Shown here piece by piece: positions 1 through 11,346 of a DNA stretch of 64,000 bases; position 1 is the stretch's first letter; every line of letters starts with the position of its first letter. The position numbers and the translations under genes were made by a program. Below the pieces are notes generated by a model. It was given only the letters and a program-made list of their open reading frames with translations, was not told where the DNA came from and searched no databases. The DNA is from Earliella scabrosa. Its lineage: Eukaryota; Basidiomycota; Agaricomycetes; Polyporales; Polyporaceae. The stretch is from the NCBI GenBank assembly GCA_022605405.1, contig JABYQQ010000011.1:1488001-1552000 (forward strand), in the 5' to 3' direction.

Positions 1-2
1 TC

Positions 3-269
3 GTCCAATGCCAGCACTTCCAGAAGGAGCTGTTTGACAAAAAGCTCGAAGAGTCAAACGGCTCCAGGCTCGTTGATTTTGTAGAGGAAGAACTGGTACA
101 GAAGGGCGAGCTGCAGGACAAGGTTGCACTGTTCATCCGAGGGGTTGCAGTTCCCGAGCACCTGGCCCAGGATGGCCTGAACCCAATTCTCGAACTGAGT
201 TGGAGGGCAGACGGCAAGGGTGTGCTCTGCAGTGGGGAGAATGAACTGTATGTATCAGGGCCGCAATAA
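3..269 (+). CDS. 3' end of an unknown gene, partial at window edge
   Basis: A frame stays open from the first bases of the window to a TAA at 267-269, with no methionine needed because the 5' part lies outside. The 88 residues are charged and helix-like (FQKELFDKKLEE, FVEEELVQKGELQDKV) and end in YVSGPQ. I do not recognise a family. The frame could equally be an exon of a longer gene or part of a transposon, since the next kilobase holds no clear gene and a hAT fragment follows at 1.6 kb. Confidence 0.35.
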   Translation, partial: VQCQHFQKELFDKKLEESNGSRLVDFVEEELVQKGELQDKVALFIRGVAVPEHLAQDGLNPILELSWRADGKGVLCSGENELYVSGPQ

Positions 270-1577
270 GGGCACTGACCGGTGCGGTGGCAAGTCCTTG
301 AGGGCGAGATGTGAGCATCTACCATTACGATGGCACCGGGGCCATTCATGACCACGCAGATTGATTAGGTGAGAGGGTTCGTGCTTGAGTGCTGCGTGCT
401 GACATCCCGGAGGATGTAGAGGTGGGGTTTGAGGCCTTCGATGGTCGCCATGGGTGCGTCAGTGTTGAAGGTGACTCGGGATAGAAGTCGCAGCAAGTGA
501 GGTGTGGGACGGGAAGCGATGCGGGATGTCGAGGAAAGCACACAAACTGAGAGCTCATCGACTGTCTATATGTGAGCAAAGGAGCGGCCACGGACACAGG
601 TCTTGGATCGTGTGTCCAGAGGGCTAATTGGGCATCTAATATCGAAGTCAGCACAAGAGCAACATGCAGGTGGATCTGCTTCCGCAACGCACTGGGCCAT
701 GCAGATCAATGCTGGAAATCAGATTGTTGATTTTGCTGGGCCTTGGTCTGCCGCATTTGTGGAGATGCAGAATGGTGTGCTGAGATTTCTCTGATAGGTT
801 TGTTCAATTAGCAACTAGTGTTTGGCGCTGGCAGATTGCGATCATACACCCCTGGGTGGGGTGTGCGCAGAGTTCTTGTATCTGTACAACCAGCGAAGTG
901 AGACCAGATGCTATGGGATGCGAATGGCATGTTGGAGGCAAGAGTTGCGCAAGTGTTCATGCATTTGTGGGGGCCCTGCTTCACCGTGGGGACGTACCTG
1001 TCAAAATCACGTTCAACAAGCTTAAGTGCTCTTGAGTCTTGGTCACAACACTTTCCGCCGTTTTGCTAGTTGCTTCTCCTTACATGCCTATCTTGTGTCG
1101 CCATCATTCAGACCTTGTCGGCGAGCATTCTATCATGTTCATCAGCATGCCAGTGGTGAGCAAGTCTTGGCTCTCAAAACTCCAGGGCAATAGGAGAAGA
1201 CTCATCCCACGTTGGTCCGTTTTAAAGATGCCCTGCGAAATTTCAAGGTGATTCATGAAGATAATCACGGATATCTGGTACTTCTGACGCCAGGTGAGCC
1301 TCAAATTGACAAATGAGGGTTCACATGACATTTAGCGCAACTACTCAGATTGTTTATGAGATACGGGAGGACGCCCAGCATGCGAGATCACCCTGAAATC
1401 TACTCAGCAAACTGCGATAATATTGTGGTGTCGTGGGTCGCCAGGTCCAGTTAGAATCACTTCTTCGGGCCAGGGGCAAGGATTGTGGGGCAGGGACATG
1501 GTATATACGTGCGTTCTCTGTGCACGCTCCTCGAGTTACCCTCCTAACTCTACGCTTTCTCAGTCTTACACGCACCC
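270..1577. other. Stretch without a supportable gene
   Basis: Only short overlapping open frames occur on both strands, with no recognisable domain and no consistent splice pattern. It may be decayed transposon sequence between the partial gene at the edge and the hAT fragment downstream. Confidence 0.4.
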
Positions 1578-2696
1578 ATGTCCTCTGCTTGCTCCCCCAA
1601 CCCCTCTCCCATCAGCACCACTCCAAACAATGCCGGAGCTGTTGCGAAACACCATCGCGAGATGGAATCTCAAGGCAGCAATGGCACATGCAAGACTGGA
1701 CTCGCATCCAGCGGACCACCTTCGGAAGCTGCCCCGGGTTCCAGCTCTGGGGCTAACAAGTGTTTCAAGAATGCCACCATCCCTCCTCCGATCTGTACTG
1801 GTGGGCTCCGAAAGCCTACTTGCTCTCTGCTCATGATCAAGCATGGGTGGGTTGTCAAGTCGGTATGATGTTCTGCTGCGTGGTTGGACCGTTATGCAGG
1901 ACTAACTCGGGTTCTTGTGTTGCAGAGCGCAGTGCCTGAGGAGGCTCTAGATGGAAGCATCAGTACGTCTGGCTCCCCGGTGATGTCTGCACCAGTCATC
2001 AACATTTCCGACAACGAGCCCGGCTCTTCTGTTGCAAGCGACGGCAATGAGGCTGTCTCCACAATCAAGTCGCGGACACACATGGCTGCTCAGCTCGCGG
2101 AGATCAACATTGTCAATGCATGCCGTGTCTCTTTTGCACAGAAGTATGCTGGGCTGACGCTGGAGCAAACCCTTGGTGTGTATAGCCCATCCGCTTTTGC
2201 AATTGGTGCTCTGACGTCGCCTGTACAGCTCTGGTCTCGAAGGGCTGGTGCTCAGCAATATATGATCATTTCGCGCCTCTGAAGATTATCAAGGGTGCGA
2301 ACGGAGTGATAATTCATCGCTTCACATGCAAGAAATGGGTCTATGTGCTGCTTATGCTTGCCGGTGTTCATGATTAACGTGTTAGTTTGCTGACGGTCAC
2401 TTACGCCTTCTAGGCACCCTGTCAAACATGTTGATCACATGGAATACCAGGGTTTGACCAGGAACCTCTCAAGGCACATCAAGACCTGTGATCCAGAGGA
2501 GACGGCTGAGACCAAGATAATCACCGCGTACGCAAGTGGTACGAGATACTCTCCAGCACGTTCACATTTCCTAGTGGCGATGTGGTGTGCTTGCTGCCAC
2601 CACCCGTTCGCCATTGCCAACAACCCTGAGTTCCACGAGATCGTGCGTATGCTCTACTCGAAGGCCGAGATACTGTCCAATTGGACGGTCTCCCAC
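1578..2696 (+). pseudogene. hAT-type transposase, N-terminal fragment
   Basis: Three or more exons can be joined: a Ser/Pro-rich start at 1578, a second exon after a TTGCAG acceptor near 1925, then an exon reading SAIYDHFAPLKIIKG followed by FTCKKW, and a last part with LSRHIKTC. The Cys pair and the His/Cys pair form a BED-like zinc finger, the DNA-binding module of hAT transposases. After it come the helical stretches RSHFLVAMWCACCHHPF and FHEIVRMLYSKAEI, which in hAT proteins precede the catalytic RNase-H-like domain. The frame then stops at 2698 beside a hAT terminal repeat, so the catalytic and dimerisation domains are missing. It is a dead fragment. The family rests on this pattern and on the adjacent terminal repeat. 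Confidence 0.6.
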
Positions 2697-2760
2697 TAGT
2701 GTTGCAGGGTCCAGTCCAGTCTGGTCTTTTGACCCCTCTAGGGCAGGACCGAGGACTGGC
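2697..2760. repeat. Remnant of a hAT-type terminal inverted repeat
   Basis: It begins TAGTGTTGCAGGGTCC and stays alignable for about 60 bp to the right-hand terminus of the complete MITE at 49,141-49,852, read in reverse complement; both contain GGTCTTTTGACCCCTC. The match ends near 2,760 and no opposite end is visible, so this is a truncated copy. Confidence 0.75.
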
Positions 2761-3194
2761 AGGAAGTTAAGAATGATAGTGGTTGCAAGCTTTTCAGTGA
2801 TCTGACTTGATGCTGCAACAGCTGTAGTTGGGCCTGAAGAGAATGCACACCACTTCTGTAGGTGTTGGACAAAGTGTTTCCAGGAGAGACAGTGGTAGAG
2901 GTAGAAGGAGTATTGGTGGACGAGAGGTGGTCCAGGTGGCTGGTTGTGTCACAGAGAGGTCAAAGATTGCCCAGGTTATGCTCTGTACACAAGTCAAGTC
3001 CATGTTCTGCATTTATAATCAATTGCAAACAATTGCAACCAGATTGGCATGGTATTAGTCACAACTTAGCATACTTTCAGATATGCATGACACACAAAAT
3101 TCAAATTGTGATGCTTATAATAATACTCATATGGATTACAATGTCTATCTATGGGATACATGGGTGCAAGTACTATAGTACAACTATCGGATAT
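2761..3194. other. Stretch without a gene
   Basis: No supportable coding sequence. It becomes AT-rich toward the microsatellite at 3.2 kb. Confidence 0.5.
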
Positions 3195-3545
3195 AGACAT
3201 AAAACTGTATAGATAGACCAAATGATATATAGACAGTCCAAATGATATATAGATAGACAGATAAATCAATAGACAGATATTTGTATACATAGATAGAAAA
3301 ACAGACAGATAGGTATAGATAAACAGATAAATCAATAGACAGATATTTATATAGATAGATAGAAAAACAGACAGATAGATATAGACACACAGACCGACAG
3401 ATCGATGAAATGATATATAGATAGACAAACAGAAATATATATAGACAGACAGAAAGATGTATAGATAGATAGATGAACATGCACACAGATAGTTATATAG
3501 ATAGACAGAAGAACAGATAAATGGATAAATAGATAGACAGAGTGA
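3195..3545. repeat. GATA/GACA tetranucleotide microsatellite
   Basis: An interrupted array of tetranucleotides built from AGAT and AGAC units with ATAT interruptions. On the minus strand it reads as runs of Tyr-Leu-Ser-Ile, which explains the spurious long frames there. Confidence 0.9.
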
Positions 3546-4202
3546 TAACTTTGTGTTGAAGCATGCAACCCAACACGGAGACACATGTCCTCATTAGACA
3601 AACACACACTTTATGATTGTGAATGGCAGATGCCACCACGGTATGGTCAGTTGTAGCCGGTATTTGTCAGGCTGTCAAGAAATGGTGAAAAATCATCAGC
3701 TTAGATGAATAATGGTCAGAAACGGTAGAAAACATCTATTTATGGCATTTATCTGTAGAACTTAGTCAGAACCAACTTTTCAGTATAGGACCAGTAGCAA
3801 CTTGTCTAGTAGGTACGACACGTAAGTTCTAGTAGTGATATTATTGTATCAGACTTTTGACTAGAGTAATGTCCTGCTACAGCCCCAGGCTCTGGATACA
3901 AGAGGACTTTGGTTGGACTTTGGTGCAGTTCGGATGAAGTTCGAAGCACCGGTTTGACCAAACTTGGTCAGCTGCAAGACACAGTGTGTTAGGTGAGTTG
4001 CGCTTGCACTCTCTAGGCCTTGATGGCTATGAGGTCCCTGTGGGATCCAGGCTACATCATAGAGAGGCAGAGCTCCACCTTGCCCCATAAGAGACTTAGC
4101 ATGCTCCACACAAGACTGCTGGTCAAAATCTTTCTACCATTAACGTCTGGGTGGTGCACAGTGCTAAAACTGACATGAGGAGAAATAAATCCAGTCAAAT
4201 GT

Positions 4203-4383
4203 GCATCTTTAACGACAGACAAATAGACAGATAGATATATGGACAGATAAATAATATATCAATAGATAGATAGATAGATAGATAGATAGAATAATTGTAA
4301 GACACTGGATAGACAGATAGACAGAAAGAGATATAGACAGAAAGAGATATATAGACAGAATGATAAATCAAATGAATAAATAG
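4203..4383. repeat. Second GATA/GACA microsatellite
   Basis: The same motif as the array at 3.2 kb, including a clean run of about nine GATA units near 4,264-4,290 and repeats of ACAGAAAGAGATAT. The 660 bp between the two arrays contain no gene. Confidence 0.9.
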
Positions 4384-5517
4384 ACTGACCAAGATTCCAG
4401 GACCCCCAACAGTTGGGTGGAGTACCTATGACAGTCAATGTTTACAGATATTTCTTTAAAATTTTTCCAGCAAGCAACACGGAACCTGTCAGGTCACATG
4501 AATACTTTTCTTAGGCTGAAATACCTTTAACATGTCTCTGTTGCATCTTGTGTCTGCATGCCATGGTGCTGACAAAACATCTGAGATATTGAGCATGAAC
4601 ATGTTTCAAATGAATACACTGTCCAAGTTGTGATTTGATTATGAACTAATGTTAGTAAATCTCATACATTGCAACAAAATATGTTCTCTATGTAAGAATT
4701 AATAAAATCACTGATATAATCAATATAACATATAGCATAGCTTCTCTGTAGTCTCTGTTACATTTGCTACCCCATTTCAAAGAAATCATATTTAATGGTA
4801 GTATGCAATTCATTTGGATTCTATCAATAGTTGTTTGTGGAATTCAATCATGTCAATAGCACAAAATCATAAACTATGTTATGAGAAACATTTCAGAGAT
4901 GCTGCCTTGTAATTATATTTACTACATTCAGCACAAAAACATCTGAACCCTGTCAACATATATAATCATATGCTATCTAATCATATATGAGATCTGGTAA
5001 TCAATAATCTCAGAAATCTGATTAAGCATTATTATAGCAGTACATGGCTGAACAAAGACTGGATGTGTGCTCAATGTGTCATGTGTTTTGTGGCACACAT
5101 TATTTGAAATCATACATTCAGTCTGATCTGAGTGTGACCACCCAAAGTTTCTTTGTTGTTTCACGAATATCAGAGAATTGATGTTCTGACAAAGGTAACA
5201 CTTGAGGACCAACATCAAGCCAGCTTTGATCGTGCAATTTTTCACCTTGATTGCACTGATCTGACAAAAGAGGCAACAAAGGAATCATTCAGCTCTGCAT
5301 CGGAGTTGAGATTGAATCAGATCAACACATATATTACCGATATCACAGAGGGATTATATAATCAGAGTTCACAATATCAATTCCATGAATTCCGTGATTT
5401 GACTCTTATTTCCCCACAGTGAGTTAAAATCAGGCTGGATGTGGACCAGCGTTGGTCTTTGTATGCTAACCCCCACCGCCGATCCCTCACACACCTAAGA
5501 CACAGGCTAAGAACAAG
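4384..5517. other. AT-rich stretch without a convincing gene
   Basis: Strongly AT-rich compared with the flanking genes. One plus-strand open frame of 89 codons (5153-5422) has acidic, helix-like content but no recognised motif, and its AT-rich codon use is unlike that of the host genes. It may be a transposon remnant. Confidence 0.4.
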
Positions 5518-6771
5518 ATGGCTTCATCGAGCACCGCCTTCACCTGCAACACTTGCTCCATCACATTTAACTCTAGTCAGACCCAACGCTCTCACATGCG
5601 GGAGCCGTGGCAGTAAGTGCATAACCTCCGAACGGCGTCTGTACGCTAACATCTCGAGTAATGCAGCGTCTGCAATGTGAAACGGCGCCTGGACTCGCTG
5701 CCGCCTCTGACTGAGGAGGAGTATATCGACAGCTTCGAGCCTCCATCTTCTGGGCCTATCATATGCCCAACGTGCCAGAAGAAGTGCCTGAGCAAGGAAG
5801 CATATCAGCGGCACGCGGAGAAGCACGCATCGGAGGACCTACCGCCTCCAGCGTCGAGTCCACCAGACTCCGATCCAGACGTCGACTCGGACTCGGATTC
5901 GGATGCCGATGAAGAAGACGGTTCGGAGGGAGATCAAGTCGAGCCCGAGGTCTTTCCCACTCGCTGCCTGTTCTGCACACAACCTCCGCACGACTCGCCA
6001 ACGATAGACGCAAACCTTGCGCACATGGCGTCGCACCACGGGCTCTTCGTGCCCGAACCCGATCGGCTCATCGACGCCCCGTCTTTCCTCACCCACCTCG
6101 CCGCCATCGTTTTCCGCTTCCACGAGTGCCTGTACTGTGGCGTGCGCAAGGCATCCGCGGCGGCGGCCCAGACGCACATGCGGGACAAGGGCCACTGTAT
6201 GATTAACCTCGACAACCCCGAGTCCAAGTTGCTCGAGTTCTGGGAGCTGTCGGACGACAGCGATGAGGGTGGAGACGAGGACGAGGACCAAAGGCAGAAG
6301 AACCGCGGCATGGTCCAGCTCTCGGACGCTGCGCTTCGTCTCCCCTCTGGGGCGGTCGTCAGCTCGCGCTCGGAGAGCCGGTACACCAGACCCAGCAGCA
6401 CCGTCCACACTCGGGCAATCCCTGCAAAACCTACTCTTGTCCGTGCTGGTGGCGCTGAGATCGCCAGGGACGATCCCAAGACCGGGCGAGCGACGTCGGG
6501 CACCACTCGGCGCATAGGGGCGCGCGACGAGCGGGGGCTGGTTGGTGTGTCCGCGCAGCAGCGGAAAGCGCTTTTGGCGGTCGAGAAGAAGATGAGGAAG
6601 CGCGACGCGGTGATCAAATCCGCGCAGAGGTGGGCGGCTGAGAGGATGGCCAACCGGCAGAAGCACTTCAGGGTGAGTCCGAGTCGGGCGTTTTCGTGTT
6701 TCGGTCTGACGATGAGGACTGACTTGAATCATATTATGTAGACTGAGGTCCCCGTTGCCCAGTGTGGGTGA
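5518..6771 (+). CDS. rei1: Rei1-type cytoplasmic pre-60S ribosome biogenesis factor
   Basis: Rei1 (human ZNF622) is a cytoplasmic zinc-finger protein that helps recycle the shuttling factors Arx1 and Alb1 from late pre-60S particles. Exon 1 (5518-5612) encodes the N-terminal C2H2 finger FTCNTCSITFNSSQTQRSHM. A 54-bp intron follows, and exon 2 opens with NVKRRLDSLPPLTEEEY, the Lys-Arg-Arg plus Leu-Pro-Pro signature after finger 1 in this family. Further fingers are CPTCQKKCLSKEAYQRH, CLFCTQPP with a later HMASHH, and CLYCGVRKASAAAAQTH. An acidic Asp/Ser stretch separates fingers two and three. A last intron (6673-6741) leads to a short exon ending VPVAQCG. The protein has about 376 residues, shorter than yeast Rei1 at roughly 390, and looks intact. 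Confidence 0.88.
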
Positions 6772-7196
6772 GAGCATCGGGAAATCTTGAGGGTGACTCT
6801 ACGAATACTTAGCACACTTGCAACCGGATGTGTCCATCCTTGCTTGCGCCAGTGATTGGCAGATTGCACAATATTAATGGTGAAGACTCCCTCGAGGATG
6901 CAGTGTGCACCATTGCACCCTGGCAGGCAGAGTAGGTCTCAGCGCACACAGATGCTGTTCGACTCGAGCAACAACAGTTGCAGCAGGTTCATTTACAAAG
7001 CGAGCAGGCAACAGGAGGATCCGCGACACCGACAAGGCACAGCGACACATCTACAGTACACTACCTACGAGACAACGGGGGAGGGAATTGGTGGCATCCC
7101 TACTACTACAATAACTCTACAAAGTCCGCTACATTCGATCCACACGCGACGTGTGTCCTTCTCGATGACTACTGCGTAAGCCGGGAGTTTACCAAC
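6772..7196. other. Convergent intergenic region
   Basis: Lies between the ends of two convergent genes. No gene is visible. Confidence 0.6.
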
Positions 7197-9818
7197 TTAG
7201 CAGGAATAATAGTCGACGCGCCGCTTCTTCACGTTCACCTTCGGAACGACCTCGTCGAAGTCCCGCTCGTCGACGAGCGCGCCTTGTGCATCCTCAGTCT
7301 CGGTCTCGGTCCGGGTCCTCTTCCTCGCGCAAGGCAGGTGGGACGCAGGCACGGACGTGACCTTGACGTTGAGCAGGCCCTGCTTGCAGACGTAGTTCCA
7401 CGGCCACCCGGGCGGGAACCCGTCGAGCGGACCGAACGCAACACCGGCTTCCGCGTCCGCCGCTCCTTCACCTTCACCGTCTTCGATCACGAGCGACGCC
7501 TCGACCTCGTCCATGTCGCCCTCGGAGTCGTCTTCGGGCTCGCGCGCCCGCTTCTTGCCCTTGTCCGCCGCACGCGCCGTCATCTCCTCCGGAAGCTGCT
7601 CGAGGGCGATTGCGCGCCCCTTGCCCTTGGTGTCGACGTGATAGGGAGCCGACGGGCCGGCGACAGATGACTGTGGGCGCTGGAACGCGAGGGGCGCGCC
7701 CTTGCGCGGCGCTGTCAGAGACCGCAGACCGTTGAGCGAGGGCGTCTTGGACAGCGCACGGATGTTCGCGGCGCGCTTCGCCGTCTCCGCCGCTGCCGCG
7801 GTGGGTGCGGTGGGGGGCGCGGGCTGGACGGGTTCGTTGTACGGTAGTCCGGTGGCCCTGTTCAAGATGACGGCGCCCTGGCGCCTCAACGCGCGACTGG
7901 GGTGAATCTGGGGGCGGCCGTTTGCCCTGGAATTGGGAGGAGGGCTTGCGGGCGGCGTGATCGGCGGGGTCACCGCGCCTGGATTGACGGACGCGGACGC
8001 GGAACCGTCGGTACTCTGGAAGAATTCGGGAGGTTGTGGGATGCCTGCTCCGCGGCGGAGGGGCGCGTTGGGCGTAGAGGTTGTCGTCCGGAGTGGGGCA
8101 GGAGCCGGCGAGTCAACGACAGCGGAGAGAACCTCGAACTCGTCGACGTAGCCGTCCTGCTCGCTGAGGGGCAGATTGGCATCGGGGTAGGCGTCGTCGT
8201 CGTCGTACACGGGGTCGGGGAAGCCTGGCACCTTGGCACGGAATAGGTCCGCAAGGTGTTGCGGGCGGGGCCCCGGTGAGGGGCGGCAGAACGCATTCTG
8301 ACGAGCGAGTTGGCGGCCGGGAGGACGACGGAGCTGGCGGCGTATTGGGGCCGGTAGCGGCTCAAACACGGAGCCGTGCCGGGCCACGGGGTAGGGTGCC
8401 GCGGGCGTGTTCTGGACGATTCCCGCGAGGCGATCGACGACATGCTCGGGGAGGGTGTGCATCGGCCAAGAGCCGGACTCGATGGGGTTGCCGTATGCGT
8501 CCCAGATCTCGGCGTACTGGCGCGAGATAGGGTGTCCACGGTGGGCAGGGAGCCGACGGGGAGTTGCACACTCGCGCTCGTCATCGTTAATCGAGGGGAA
8601 GACGATAGGATTGTAGGACGGCTCGCTTGGCTCCGGCGCCGTGGGCGCCGTGGTGTTCGACTGAGACGACTCCACCTGCGAGAACGGCTCGCTTGGCTCT
8701 GGCGTCGCGGTCCCAGTCGTGTCCGACTGAGACGACTCCAACTGCGAGAACGGCTCGCTTGGCTCTGGCACCGCGGCCTCAGTGGTGTCCGACTGAGACG
8801 ACTCGAATTGCGAGGACTCGGACTCGTTGATGTCCTCGATAATGCCCCTCTCCTGACCCTCCGCATGGTCGCCGGCTTCGGCACGGGCAAGTTCGGCCGC
8901 CTCCGCCTCAGCGCGGGCGAGCGCGAGCTCCCGCCGGTGTTGCGCGATATTCCAGGCAGGTTCGAATTCGTTTCTTACTCGTCCGATTGAAGTGAAGCGG
9001 CCCCACGCGAAGAGGGGGCGGTATGCTGGTGTGTCTCGGAACCCCATCTTCTCAGGCCCCATGTGCTCGACGAGGGACCTGATGGAGCCGACGACGCCGT
9101 CGTACTGCGCCAGCGACACGGGGACGTAAGAGGAACCGGCGGCGGGCTCGGGCTCAGGAGATGGTGAGGGAGGGACGGCCTTCGCCTTGCCTTTAGCCGT
9201 GCGTGTGCGGGCCCGGCCCGTCGACGCTTTCTTAGGCGCGGCCCGCTTGCGCGAGGCGGTGGTGGTCGGGGCGGCGGAGCTGGAAGCTTCAGGACTGCTT
9301 ACATGCGCGGTGAGTCGGCAAGGAAGTTGATGGTCACCAAGGAGAGCTACGTACGCTTTGCTCGACGCCGCTGCGGTTGTGGTGTCCTTGCGGGCACGTT
9401 TGCGAGGTGGGGCGGGGGCGGGGGCGGCACTGGGGTCATGCTTCGAGGAGGACGCGACGCTGGTTACGACCGAATAAGAACTCGGTATGCAATATGGGAC
9501 TAGGAAATGAAGGACGCACGCATTGCTCGTCGACGCCTGAGTCGGGAGATCGTCCTTCCGCCCACGACGACCTCCGGTGAGCTTCTGGGCTGCTGAGGCG
9601 ATCTGACCAAGAATCTTGCCAGACCGCGTCTGGATGGCTTTGGAAACGTTCGCCGCGCTGGTTTGCGTCGCAGTGTTGGCGGCGGGGGGTGTGGCGGTGG
9701 CGTTGTTAGTTGTGGCTGGCCGGTGGTCAGCGGTGGTTGGGGTGCGAGTCGGCCAAACCAGCGGGTACTCACCAGCATTGGTACGTGCTGAACTTCTGGT
9801 TACACGACGAGTCATCAT
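7197..9818 (-). CDS. Large disordered, probably nuclear protein of unknown function
   Basis: A single minus-strand frame of 873 codons if introns are read through. At least two stretches look like introns: 9295-9354 (GTACGT..TAAGCAG), and one near 9470-9525 with a GTAACCAG acceptor, so the real protein is near 830 residues. It is rich in Ala, Pro, Ser, Thr and charged residues, with basic clusters RKRARK, RKRAAPKK and KKRRVDYY that suggest nuclear import. The only globular-looking part is around SSYVPVSLAQYDGVVGSIR to RPLFAWGRFTSIGRVRNEF, followed by an Ala/Glu-rich coiled coil. A 22-residue unit is repeated three times. I do not recognise a family. Confidence 0.65.
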   Translation of the reverse strand: MMTRRVTRSSARTNAGEYPLVWPTRTPTTADHRPATTNNATATPPAANTATQTSAANVSKAIQTRSGKILGQIASAAQKLTGGRRGRKDDLPTQASTSNACVLHFLVPYCIPSSYSVVTSVASSSKHDPSAAPAPAPPRKRARKDTTTAAASSKAYVALLGDHQLPCRLTAHVSSPEASSSAAPTTTASRKRAAPKKASTGRARTRTAKGKAKAVPPSPSPEPEPAAGSSYVPVSLAQYDGVVGSIRSLVEHMGPEKMGFRDTPAYRPLFAWGRFTSIGRVRNEFEPAWNIAQHRRELALARAEAEAAELARAEAGDHAEGQERGIIEDINESESSQFESSQSDTTEAAVPEPSEPFSQLESSQSDTTGTATPEPSEPFSQVESSQSNTTAPTAPEPSEPSYNPIVFPSINDDERECATPRRLPAHRGHPISRQYAEIWDAYGNPIESGSWPMHTLPEHVVDRLAGIVQNTPAAPYPVARHGSVFEPLPAPIRRQLRRPPGRQLARQNAFCRPSPGPRPQHLADLFRAKVPGFPDPVYDDDDAYPDANLPLSEQDGYVDEFEVLSAVVDSPAPAPLRTTTSTPNAPLRRGAGIPQPPEFFQSTDGSASASVNPGAVTPPITPPASPPPNSRANGRPQIHPSRALRRQGAVILNRATGLPYNEPVQPAPPTAPTAAAAETAKRAANIRALSKTPSLNGLRSLTAPRKGAPLAFQRPQSSVAGPSAPYHVDTKGKGRAIALEQLPEEMTARAADKGKKRAREPEDDSEGDMDEVEASLVIEDGEGEGAADAEAGVAFGPLDGFPPGWPWNYVCKQGLLNVKVTSVPASHLPCARKRTRTETETEDAQGALVDERDFDEVVPKVNVKKRRVDYYSC
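8620..8817 (-). repeat. Three 66-bp tandem repeats inside a coding region
   Basis: Three consecutive 66-bp units (8620-8685, 8686-8751, 8752-8817). On the minus strand they encode the 22-residue unit SQ-ESSQSDTT-PEPSEPF with substitutions. The unit length is a multiple of three, so copy-number change keeps the frame. Confidence 0.9.
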
Positions 9819-11346
9819 ATTGAGTGCGAGAGGATGTGGGGATGGGTAGGTGTGTGGATGGTTGGGACTCGCGCGAGCAGACGAGAGCAGGGATGGTGGT
9901 GGTCAGGGAGAAGGCGGGGGATACTGGTAAGCGCCGCCACTTGTCCGTTTTTACGCAACAATAGGCGACAGGTACAAGCGGGGCCACCCCGGTCCATGCA
10001 CAATGCGCCGGCGCTTGTTGGTCCTGATGGGCCACCCTCCTCGATATCGGTGAAGCTCGCCCTCGCCCTCGACGATAGTGCCAGCGTATCGCAAGGCTAT
10101 GATAGGAGGTTCAGCCTGCGCCGCTCTGAGCCTGTCATTTGCATGCAGGGATGGGACATCGGGATATCCAGATCAGTGGGTGGCCCGACGGCACGAGGAT
10201 ACCTGACAACTCACAGGCGTCTGCTGTATCCATACTGTCAGCAATTCCGGCGATGACGTCTGTGTTGGTGAGTTCATCCGTGTTCTGTCGCTTCATCCCC
10301 TTCATTACAGACGTTCATGGGGGGCTCAATTCGGGTCAACCAACGGTGAAAATCAGGCGTCCATACCGATATCAGCACTCACTTGTCTCACAGCACCCGG
10401 AAAGCTCTTACTCACGAGTGATAATCTCTTACGACCGAGGCATAGACAAGCGAGGGTCACTGTGACGACGCCCGTGCCACTCGTCATAGCTCTCCGCGTA
10501 CTAGTATGGAAGCTGTGGTGCACAGGTATCGGGATCTGCGACGTGTATGTGAGATCTGGATATCTAGTCCGCTCAACGAAACATAAGAACGCTACCTTCT
10601 GCGCATGTTCCCAGTCGGTCTCGCAGAAAACAAGGCGAAAATACAAGGCGTCGTCATACGTCGCAGCACCGCCACGGGAGTCTAGTAGGGGGCGGTCTGG
10701 GCGGGCCGTCCGGAACCCGATTACGTAACATTCTCAACTTCGAACTGAAGTGCTCTTGGGCGCCTCTTTGCTCTGTCTGCTCAAGCTCGTCCACGGTCGT
10801 CGCTGCCTGTTCCAAGAATCTAGCCAGAAAATTTGAAGTAAGTATTGATCCTGTTGTGTATATAGGCTGGCCATACTGACAAGGCCTGTGTCCTTCGATC
10901 TCGCATGCCGAAGTTAGCGCCTGTCAGTACTGTACCAGAAGGCGATATACCATTGGCAGCCCTGGGCATGACAATATGCCCCTGGCAGGCGAGGCTTGCA
11001 CGTCCAACGCCTGTTATCTGTGCGGTGGAGTACCGCAGACGATGTCCCACTCATGCGCTCGAAGTACAAGGATACTGCTTGACAATACAAGCCCTCCTTG
11101 CCCAATGTTCACAACGGTCGACAACAACGGCATCTAAGTTTTAAGTTTCATGTCCTGAGCTTCTCTCCGTAATCCGGACGGCTGCGGCGAGATGCGGTAA
11201 TCTGCGGTATGGGACGCAGTGGCAACGGGATCCTTCCGCGATGCTTTGTGCCTCTCGTGCCGCCACGCCACTCCCCCACAGTACTTGAGCCGCGACGGCA
11301 AGGCTACGCAACTTGACCTCCAACTCCTACCTTCCTTCGAAATCTC
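9819..11346. other. Long intergenic stretch
   Basis: Only short frames without motifs are found on either strand. A minus-strand frame at 10353-10646 and plus-strand frames near 10139-10465 are open but have no supporting splice structure or family. The promoters of the flanking divergent genes should lie here. Confidence 0.4.

Noticed and set aside
3066..3607. Tyr/Leu/Ser/Ile-rich membrane-like proteins on the minus strand
   Set aside because: Produced by translating the GATA/GACA microsatellite.
5839..6777. Minus-strand frames of 312 and 239 codons opposite rei1
   Set aside because: Antisense shadows of a clearly recognised zinc-finger gene.
10139..10646. Possible small secreted protein genes on either strand
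   Set aside because: No signal peptide with a following exon could be assembled and no codon pattern or motif supports them.
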